The translations under genes were made by a program, and so were the position numbers. The notes beneath the pieces were generated by a model. The model made no database searches. It had not been told where the DNA came from and worked only from the letters and a program-made list of their open reading frames with translations. This document shows positions 55,481 to 64,000 of a stretch of 64,000 bases of DNA, piece by piece; the first letter of the stretch is position 1; each line of letters starts with the position of its first letter. Source of the stretch: Limnomonas spitsbergensis (Eukaryota > Chlorophyta > Chlorophyceae > Chlamydomonadales); assembly GCA_037349105.1 (NCBI GenBank), contig JAYJMM010000052.1, positions 186,001 through 250,000 of the forward strand, read 5' to 3'.

Positions 55481-58400
55481 CTACGCCTGCTTGGTCTTGT
55501 GCTTGGATAGCTCGAACAACACTGTGGGCATGCGGTAGATGCTGATGAGGACCTTGTACAGCTCTTCCTCCAGAACCAGCTCGCCTTGAGCACGGGCGAT
55601 GTACAAGTCCTGGGGGAGGAAGGACGCAAGCGCATGCAGGGTGCAGGGTAACGGTGTGCAGGGTTCAGGTTTCATGATGTACGGTTTGGCCAGATGGATG
55701 AGTCAGCACCGACATGTTTCTTCGAGAGTAGGACTCTCCATCACTGGGCTAGGCCCCCCCCCCCACTCGCCCATGTGATCATCATAGTCGTCGTCCACCG
55801 CTTTCACGTCAACTGCCAATAATGCAGCCAGATCACTACTGCACTGCCTCCTTACTTCCTTTCTCATCTTATGTTACTCCGGGAGTAGGGCTCTCCATCA
55901 CTAGGCCAGGCCCAGAGATTTCTCCCCCCTCACTTGCCCATGTGAGGCGCAGCTTCCTTAGTTCCTTTCTCATTTGGCATAACATGAAAGGGCAGGTCCG
56001 CGAGGCATGTGGAGGGCAGGTCCGCGTCGTAACCAACAAATCAAGACAGAAAGGGAAGAGCTGCAGCATCCTCAGTTTTGTCTAACTCGTAATGGGCACA
56101 GCATGACCAAAGACGGCATGTGCGGTGCAGATTCTCGTATAAGTTTGTTTGAAATCCAGAGGAGTATCGGATTCAATGCATGGGACAGACTAACAGGTTC
56201 CAGCCAAGCAGATTTGGTACCAACCCACCCACCTGGCACAGCATGACCAGGCGGCGCGTGGAGGGGAGGTCCTCGTACGGGATGGTCAGCCGGAGGTTGG
56301 ACATGCTCAGCCTCAGGAAGCGCCCGATGCCGTAAACAAACGTCAGGTACAGCCCTGCAGCCATGATAAACAAACGTCAGGTACAGCCCTGCAGCCATGA
56401 TTAACAAACGTCAGGTACAGCCCTGCAGCCATGATTAACAAACGTCAGGTACAGCCCTGCAGCCATGATTAACAAACGTCAGGTACAGCCCTGCAGCCAT
56501 GATTAACAAACGTCAGGTACAGCCCTGCAGCCATGATTAACAAACGTCAGGTACAGCCCTGCAGCCATGATTAACAAACGTCAGGTACAGCCCTGCAGCC
56601 ATGATTAACAAACGTCAGGTACAGCCCTGCAGCCATGATTAACAAACGTCAGGTACAGCCCTGCAGCCATGATAAACAAACGTCAGGTACAGCCCTGCAG
56701 CCATGATTAACAAACGTCAGGTACAGCCCTGCAGCCATGATTAACAAACGTCAGGTACAGCCCTACAGCCATGATTAACAAACGTCAGGTACAGCCCTGC
56801 AGCCATGATTAACAAACGTCAGGTACAGCCCTGCAGCCATGATTAACAAACGTCAGGTACAGCCCTGCAGCCATGATTAACAAACGTCAGGTACAGCCCT
56901 GCAGCCATGATTAACAAACGTCAGGTACAGCCCTGCAGCCATGATTAACAAACGTCAGGTACAGCCCTGCAGCCATGATTAACAAACGTCAGGTACAGCC
57001 CTGCAGCCATGATTAACAAACGTCAGGTACAGCCCTGCAGCCATGATTAACAAACGTCAGGTACAGCCCTGCAGCCATGATTAACAAACGTCAGGTACAG
57101 CCCTGCAGCCATGATTAACAAACGTCAGGTACAGCCCTGCAGCCATGATTAACAAACGTCAGGTACAGCCCTGCAGCCATGATTAACAAACGTCAGGTAC
57201 AGCCCTGCAGCCATGATTAACAAACGTCAGGTACAGCCATGCAGCCATGATTAACAAACGTCAGGTACAGCCCTGCAGCCATGATTAACAAACGTCAGGT
57301 ACAGCCCTGCAGCCATGATTAACAAACGTCAGGTACAGCCCTGCAGCCATGATTAACAAACGTCAGGTACAGCCCTGCAGCCATGATTAACAAACGTCAG
57401 GTACAGCCCTGCAGCCATGATTAACAAACGTCAGGTACAGCCCTGCAGCCATGATTAACAAACGTCAGGTACAGCCCTGCAGCCATGATTAACAAACGTC
57501 AGGTACAGCCCTGCAGCCATGATTAACAAACGTCAGGTACAGCCCTGCAGCCATGATAAACAAACGTCAGGTACAGCCCTGCAGCCATGATTAACAAACG
57601 TCAGGTACAGCCCTGCAGCCATGATTAACAAACGTCAGGTACAGCCCTACAGCCATGATTAACAAACGTCAGGTACAGCCCTGCAGCCATGATTAACAAA
57701 CGTCAGGTACAGCCCTGCAGCCATGATTAACAAACGTCAGGTACAGCCCTGCAGCCATGATTAACAAACGTCAGGTACAGCCCTGCAGCCATGATTAACA
57801 AACGTCAGGTACAGCCCTGCAGCCATGATTAACAAACGTCAGGTACAGCCCTGCAGCCATGATTAACAAACGTCAGGTACAGCCCTGCAGCCATGATTAA
57901 CAAACGTCAGGTACAGCCCTGCAGCCATGATTAACAAACGTCAGGTACAGCCCTGCAGCCATGATTAACAAACGTCAGGTACAGCCCTGCAGCCATGATT
58001 AACAAACGTCAGGTACAGCCCTGCAGCCATGATTAACAAACGTCAGGTACAGCCCTGCAGCCATGATTAACAAACGTCAGGTACAGCCCTGCAGCCATGA
58101 TTAACAAACGTCAGGTACAGCCCTGCAGCCATGATTAACAAACGTCAGGTACAGCCCTGCAGCCATGATTAACAAACGTCAGGTACAGCCCTGCAGCCAT
58201 GATAAACAAACGTCAGGTACAGCCCTGCAGCCATGATTAACAAACGTCAGGTACAGCCCTGCAGCCATGATTAACAAACGTCAGGTACAGCCCTGCAGCC
58301 ATGATTAACAAACGTCAGGTACAGCCCTGCAGCCATGATTAACAAACGTCAGGTACAGCCCTGCAGCCATGATTAACAAACGTCAGGTACAGCCCTGCAG

Positions 58401-61400
58401 CCATGATTAACAAACGTCAGGTACAGCCCTGCAGCCATGATTAACAAACGTCAGGTACAGCCCTGCAGCCATGATTAACAAACGTCAGGTACAGCCCTGC
58501 AGCCATGATTAACAAACGTCAGGTACAGCCCTGCAGCCATGATTAACAAACGTCAGGTACAACCCTGCAGCCATAATTAACAAACGTCAGGTACAGCCCT
58601 GCAGCCATGATTAACAAACGTCAGGTACAGCCCTGCAGCCATGATTAACAAACGTCAGGTACAGCCCTGCAGCCATGATTAACAAACGTCAGGTACAGCC
58701 CTGCAGCCATGATTAACAAACGTCAGGTACAGCCCTGCAGCCATGATTAACAAACGTCAGGTACAGCCCTGCAGCCATGATTAACAAACGTCAGGTACAG
58801 CCCTGAAACGACCAATGCCGAAAACACAAACTCAGATTTAATTTCGAATCCAACCGTGTTTCCACCAGCGATCCTGCATGCTGACAGCCTGGCGCTCAGA
58901 TGATTCCCCTGCAGCATCCAGCACCATATCCATAGCACCAGCTTCATAATTCAAATTCAAATCCAAATCTTCCTGTCACCTGTGACCCCAAACGACGACA
59001 GCGTGGCGCCAAGGATTCCAGTCTGCACCTTCTCCAGCACTGCCACTGCCCGCAGGCCCTCATGACCGGAAGGGCCTGCCCCACAGTCTGCGCGAGCTGG
59101 CAGGCCCGCTGCGGCCTCTGCTGAGGTGTTGACTGGGAGGCCGTCTGCGTCCACCAGCAGACAGCGCACCTCCCACCAACGCGGGGCGCCTGAGTGGAGG
59201 GTTGAGAGTAGAGGATTGAATGGTCAGCCGCCAGGTCTCAAACAAGGAGAGCGTCCCGATGTCAGGGTTATACAAACCGGCCAGTTATCCGGGAAATAGG
59301 CAAGAAGGAAAATAAGGAAAACCGGCGCAATCATATAGACCCCTTGTAGGGCCGTTGCCGCCATCCCGCACAACCGACCTGCCTCTCCGCCCTTGAGCGA
59401 CAGGTAGCAGCTAACACCCTCCATCGCCCAGTCCTCCGGCTGCGGCGGCCGAGGCTGCGGCGGTTGGCGGGGGTGGGGTGGAGCGTCCGGTACCGCGGGG
59501 GCCGGGGGCGGCGTCTCCGGCTGACGCCTCCCAAAGCTGTTGGTCCAGGAGATGTGGCACTGCTCCCCACCCAGGCGCCAGAAGAGAGGGTACAGCGAGC
59601 GGGCGCCGGAGCTCGGGTCATCCTCGACTCCGGAACCGGAGGAGTCGGCGATGGAGGTCGTGATGAGCACCTCAGGCAAACTTCCATTCAAAACCTAGGG
59701 GTTTGAGGAGGGGGTGGTTCCGGTAACGGGTTTTAGGTTGAGAGTATTTTGCACCTGGAGGGTTTGTGGGGATTTTACGATTTTGGAAAAGTCTCAGGGT
59801 TCAGGGTTTTCTGCACCTGGGGTGGTGGTGGGGATATTAGGGTTTGGGGTAAGTCGCGGGGTTCAGGACTCTCTGCAACCGGAGTATTGATGGGGTTCAT
59901 TACAACTAACTCGTAAACAGCTAAGCACCCTCAAGCACCCTGTCGGTGTCAGGATGCACATTGTCTGGCGGCAGAACTGGGATGAGGCAGCCGTGGGATG
60001 AAGGATTCTAGAGCAGGAGCGGGGGCCAGGGGGGAAGCACAACCCACAAACGCGAGTCACCAAGGGAACAGCTGGCGCAGCTCAGGGAGACATTTACCCC
60101 CCCTCGCCTGCTCAACAGGCCTTGGATCGTCTAAATCAACAGCCGCTCCTCCCTCGCCTGAAACATACATGCTAACAAATAAAATGCTTTGTCCCCATGC
60201 CCCGCCTGAAGGCCTATACCTTCAGACGCCATGTCCCTCTACCCAAAACAACCTCACCTGCAACATGCCTAGCATCCTCTGGTCTGAGAACCACTTTCGC
60301 TCAATGCTCCTCCCTCGCCTGAAACATGCCTGTTCGACAACATAGACGTTGGAAGACACCCCCATACCGCTTGAAGGTCAGGACCTGCCTTCAGCCGTGA
60401 TGCCTCCCCCACACACAAAGAACCTCACCTGCAACAAGCCTTGCATTGTCTGGTTTGAGAGGGGCAGGTAGAGGAGGCCGCTGCAGCTGGGCCCCCCTCG
60501 CTGTGTGGCCAATGGAGCACTCCTGGATTAGGGTTTAGGGGCAAAGGGTCCATGTGTGCCAGGGGATGAGGGTTGAGGGCTGCAGCGGGCCCCCTGGCTG
60601 GCCTAACCTAGGGAGAGCTCATGGTCCATGTGTGCCAGGGGATGAGGGTTGAGGGCTGCAGCGGGCCCCCTGGCTTGCCTAACCTAGGGAGAGCTCATGG
60701 TCCATGTGTGCCAGGGGATGAGGGTTGAGGGCTGCAGCGGGCCCCCTGGCTGGCCTAACCTAGGGAGAGCTCATGGTCCATGTGTGCCAGGGGATGAGGG
60801 TTGAGGGCTGCAGCGGACCCCCTGGCTGGCCTAACCTAGGGAGAGCTCATGGTCTGAGGTCCATTTATGATAGGTGGTTGAAAGACTAGGGGCTTTGGGT
60901 CTGTGAAGGGCTGGGGGCTATGGGTCTAGGGTGTGGGGTCTATGGGTCATTGAAGGTTAGGGGTCTTAAGACGAGGCTCGAGTGATTAAGGGGAGTAGGG
61001 GTGCAGCAGGGACCGCCTCGTTGCATGCCCCTGCACCCATTCTCCCCACCTGATTATGTTACAAGAGAGGGTCTGATTCATCCCACCCACCCACAGCCTG
61101 ATCCCTTCTGCTAAATCCTTCCTCCCCACATCACCATCACCCAAGAGAGGGTCAGAATAATCCCACCCACCCATGGCTGAGACTGCACCCTTTCCGCCCC
61201 TGCTGACGCCTTGCTCCCCCACCTAATTATGTCCCAGGAGAGGGTCAGGTTGATTCCACCCGCAGCCTCGCCACCGTTCAGTATGCGCTCGAGAGCGGCA
61301 GAGGAGGGCGGAGGGACAGCCCAGATGCTCTCTGACTCCTGGAGGGTAGTTAGGGTGCAGGTTGCAGGGTACAGAGCTATGGCTTGGGGTCCCAAATGGA

Positions 61401-63777
61401 AGTATTACAAAAGAGACTGTGTGCGCGGTCGAGAATATGTTTTGATCTCTGTTTTTCGTTATGCAAGCAATTGCTTATCGTATCGTATCATGCTGAACGA
61501 ATGTTATTTCGGCAAGTCCATCTTGGGTGGGCGCCGCCCCGCGGCTGCCAAAGGTCTTGTTGGGATCGAACCTGGACCGGCCTACTGCCGGCGGCCCGAG
61601 TAGGAGAGCCGGCCACACCTGGGGGGGCCCAAACGGAAGCTAGGATGTAGCTGTACTGCGCTTGTACTGCTGCCGAGCCATGCAGAAATTAACATGGACC
61701 CCAATCTAGCCAGGTTCAGCAGCTACAGCCAGGTCATCATGCCCTGCACCTCCACCCCTTTCCCATATTTTTCTGTTCACACTATTTTGCCCTTTACCCC
61801 CCCTACAAAAAGTTTGATGGATGCGTGGACATTTCACCAGGCCTGTTCACACTTCTCACTTAAACTTCCCGCCCACCCAGTGCGACTGTCTGCCTGAACG
61901 TCTGGCTGCCTGAATCCATGCCTCAGGGCCAGCCATATATTTGAATTCCTTTCATATCTGTGGCTCTCTCCGACCGCTAATCTACTTGTATGTATCTTCT
62001 TGCGCTCTCACCTGCGCCAGGCACAGCAGCTTGACCTGGTCTTGCGAGTACTCCGCTAGGCCAGCCGGCAGCGACGAGGTCAGCAGGCCTGCATCCAATT
62101 CTACACCGACCCTGCTAACCCCGCGGCTCCTCCCGCCCCTGCTGCTGCTGGCACCTCTAACCCCGCTGATGCCATCCCCGTTGTAGCCGCCGCTCGAGCC
62201 CCGTGACCGTCCTGTGACGGCGGTGTTTGCTGAGCTGCCGGTTCCCTGGATGCGGGGCTCGGCCCAGTTCTGTATAGTGCGGTGGCTGCCGCCCGTGTAG
62301 AGCAAGAAGTTGCTGGCAGTGTCGCCATAAGGGCCGCCAGAAAGAACCTGGAGGTAACATACGGCGCGCGGTGGGCGGGGGAAGTGTGGATATGCATATT
62401 GACTCCGGGTGCTTTCCATCCTTGCTTCGGCTGACCTGACACGGTATGGGTCTGGCATGCAGACTCCCTAGTAAACATCTTTAATCATTAACATCATTTG
62501 ATAAGTTGTGTACCGTAGGGTATTGGTTCCACCGTGGTTGGATCTACCGTGGTTGGGTCTACCCTGGTTGGGTCTACCCTGGTTGGGTCTACCGTGGTTG
62601 GATCTACCGTGGTTGGATCTACCGTGGTTGGATCTACCGTGGTTGGATCTACCGTGGTTGGATCTACTGTGGTTGGATCTACCGTGGTTGGATCTACCGT
62701 GGTTGAATCTACCGTGGTTGGATCTACCGTGGTTGGGTCTACCGTGGTTGGATCTACCGTGGTTGGATCTACCATGGTTGGATCTACCGTGGTTGGGTCT
62801 ACCGTGGTTGGATCTACCGTGGTTGGATCTACCGTGGTTAGATCTACTGTGGTTGGATCTACCGTGGTTGGGTCTACCGTGGTTGGATCTACCGTGGTTG
62901 GATCTACCGTGGTTGGATCTACCGTGGTTGGATCTACCGTGGTTGGATCTACCGTGGTTGGATCTACCGTGGTTGGATCTACCGTGGTTGAATCTACCGT
63001 GGTTGGGTCTACCGTGGTTGGATCTACCGTGGTTGGGTCTACCCTGGTTGGATCTACCGTGGTTGGGTCTACCGTGGTTGGATCTACCGTGGTTGGATCT
63101 ACCGTGGTTGGATCTACCGTGGTTGGATCTACCGTGGTTGGATCTACTGTGGTTGGATCTACCGTGGTTGGATCTACCGTGGTTGGGTCTACCGTGGTTG
63201 GGTCTACCGTGGTTGGGTCTACCGTGGTTGGATCTACCGTGGTTGGATCTACCGTGGTTGGATCTACCGTGGTTGGGTCTACCGTGGTTGGATCTACCGT
63301 GGTTGGGTCTACCGTGGTTGGATCTACCGTGGTTGAATCTACCGTGGTTGGATCTACTGTGGTTGGATCTACCGTGGTTGGATCTACCGTGGTTGAGTCT
63401 ACCATAGATAATATATTTAATTACCGGTGTACTTGGTGCGTTATCGGTAATTTGTTTTTACCAGGGACGGGAAAACCTCGACCCGCAAGTCCAGAGCAGT
63501 CTAGGTCTGGCAGGTGGGTGGTCGTGGACAGGTTTCATGTCACCGTCTAATTTTGTTACCTTCTCTTTAGGTATCCAATTCAGGGGGAGGTGAAGAAAAA
63601 AACATATCGAAGGGAAACAAAATAAACACAATGATTCAATCTTGTGTTCACCTGAGACAGGCTGACATTGACCCGGACGTCCAGCACAGTGGGGGTCTGG
63701 TAGGTGGGTGCCCCAGAGGAGAAGACAAGGAGAGGCAACCACATGACCAACATCAACGCCACAATCATGAGGAAGCC
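55481..63777 (-). CDS. PIEZO: PIEZO-type mechanosensitive ion channel, C-terminal 482 residues (partial)
   Basis: Minus-strand exons in transcript order: 63777-63652, 62347-62012, 61338-61223, 60522-60429, 59694-59379, 59189-58980, 56354-56233, 55609-55481. GT-AG introns, phases close over 1449 nt, stop TAG. Family hallmarks in order: MWLPLLVFSSGAPT (start of the extracellular cap after the outer helix), ESIWAVPPPSSAALERIL and INLTLSWDIIR (cap), LYLPLSNQTMQGLLQVLNG, RWWEVRCLL, GLYLTFVYGIGRFLR (pore-lining inner helix), IPYEDLPSTRRLVMLCQ and LVLEEELYKVLISIYRMP (C-terminal domain). The protein forms a trimeric plasma-membrane cation channel gated by membrane tension. The cap carries alga-specific Ser/Gly and Pro-rich insertions (exons 62347-62012 and 59694-59379). 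The N-terminal blade lies beyond the window edge. Confidence 0.93.
56335..58806 (-). repeat. 34-bp array, about 72 copies, each carrying a PIEZO 3' splice site
   Basis: On the minus strand each unit reads ctgcag|ggctgtacctgacg followed by tttgttaatcatgg, which is the acceptor plus first 20 nt of the exon at 56354. The array fills the whole upstream intron. Units are nearly identical, with rare variants (gataaac, ctacag, catgcag). The outermost copy (58799) has a different tract (cgtttcag|ggctg), perhaps the ancestral acceptor. Because 34 is not a multiple of three and the unit brings in-frame stops, only the exon-proximal acceptor gives the channel reading frame. Confidence 0.95.
60545..60855 (-). 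repeat. 76-bp repeat, four copies, in a PIEZO intron
   Basis: Units contain ggtccatgtgtgccagggga, gggttgagggctgcagcggg and ccccctggctggcctaacc. On the minus strand the block ccagggggcccgctgcagcc resembles the start of the adjacent exon (gaggggggcccagctgcagc), so this array may also derive from an acceptor/exon edge. Confidence 0.75.
61030..61260 (-). repeat. Three copies of a PIEZO exon end plus donor
   Basis: The true exon end codes for INLTLSWDIIR followed by a GTGGGG donor (61223). Two copies downstream on the minus strand read IILTLSWVMVM (near 61133) and MNQTLSCNIIR (near 61045), each followed by tgggg or gtgggg. The period is about 90 bp. Confidence 0.75.
62520..63405. repeat. 15-bp ttggatctaccgtgg minisatellite, about 59 copies
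   Basis: Regular 15-bp units with variants (ggatct/gggtct, accgtgg/accctgg/actgtgg) fill most of the PIEZO intron between exons 63652 and 62347. The period is a multiple of three, so all frames are open on both strands. These frames are not genes. Confidence 0.95.
63440..63540 (-). repeat. Decayed copy of a PIEZO exon interior
   Basis: The minus-strand sequence ccacccacctgccagaccta ... ctctggacttgcgggtcgag parallels cccacctaccagacccccac ... tgctggacgtccgggtcaat of the exon 63777-63652. It is a fragment of the exon's 3' half that lies in the following intron. Confidence 0.5.
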
Positions 63778-64000
63778 CTACAGGTCCGGTGGGGGGAGGG
63801 GAGGGAAGGGGGGTCAAGGGGGGTGAGGTAAGGGAGGAGAAGAGGAGGCCTGGTTGCCACATGAACATCCATGCATTAACTGTGAGGCAGCGGATAAAGG
63901 AGGATGGGGTCAGGGAGGAGAAGAGGAGGCCTCATAGCCATACAACCAGTGACAGCCACGATACGCGATACAGCTACAGCTGTGCAACAATCATGAGAGA

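Noticed and set aside
56335..58806. CRISPR-like array
   Set aside because: Units are contiguous 34-bp tandem copies without unique spacers and are explained by the adjoining exon edge.
61555..61615. tRNA-like signal (gggatcgaacc on the plus strand, a GGTTCGATCCC T-loop on the minus strand)
   Set aside because: The expected T-arm pairing and an acceptor stem cannot be formed.
62494..63550. Frames of about 300 residues on both strands (VDPTT-, VVGST- and LPWLD-type repeats)
   Set aside because: Product of a 15-bp satellite inside a PIEZO intron; no start context or homology.

Overview
The window looks like nuclear DNA of an intron-rich green alga, most likely a chlamydomonadalean chlorophyte. 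A Haematococcus-like genome is my guess from the style of the repeats; no species marker is present. The evidence is: GT-AG introns in every gene, TGTAA-type polyadenylation signals, degenerate CCCTAAA/TTTAGGG-like interstitial repeats, a Dualen/RandI-type LINE, and genes shared by ciliates, algae and animals. The six-frame open frames are mostly repeat artefacts. Four real host genes had to be assembled exon by exon; in each the exon phases close without a stop.

Layout. (1) 337-17471, plus strand: an 18-exon homologue of IQCH, IQ-motif protein H (1340 aa). (2) 17472-19166: intergenic. (3) 19167-about 23450: a decayed retroelement with a cytosine-C5 DNA methyltransferase directly upstream of a Ty3/gypsy-type integrase, and no reverse transcriptase visible. 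(4) 23450-29700: intergenic, with a dense cluster of nested palindromic repeats and a small MITE. (5) 29922-33562, plus: an 8-exon KDEL receptor (ERD2, 215 aa). (6) 34839-44527: a large element with about 320-bp terminal inverted repeats and a 7-bp target duplication. It is filled with three minisatellites, and its right inverted repeat is split by a 5.6-kb, 5'-truncated LINE that has its own 12-bp target duplication. (7) 46793-52695, plus: a 6-exon EF-hand-like protein of unknown function (547 aa). (8) 55481-63777, minus: the last eight exons (482 aa) of a PIEZO mechanosensitive channel, whose 5' part lies beyond the window.

The most striking pattern is not a gene. Introns in all four host genes carry tandem or decayed copies of their own exon-intron junctions. 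There are arrays of exon end plus 5' splice site (32 copies of 72 bp in IQCH intron 5) and arrays of 3' splice site plus exon start (about 72 copies of 34 bp in PIEZO). More than a dozen smaller cases have 2-7 copies. Introns here seem to grow by repeated duplication seeded at splice junctions. In IQCH the 72-bp array is in frame and open, so use of alternative donors would give proteins differing by 24-residue steps.
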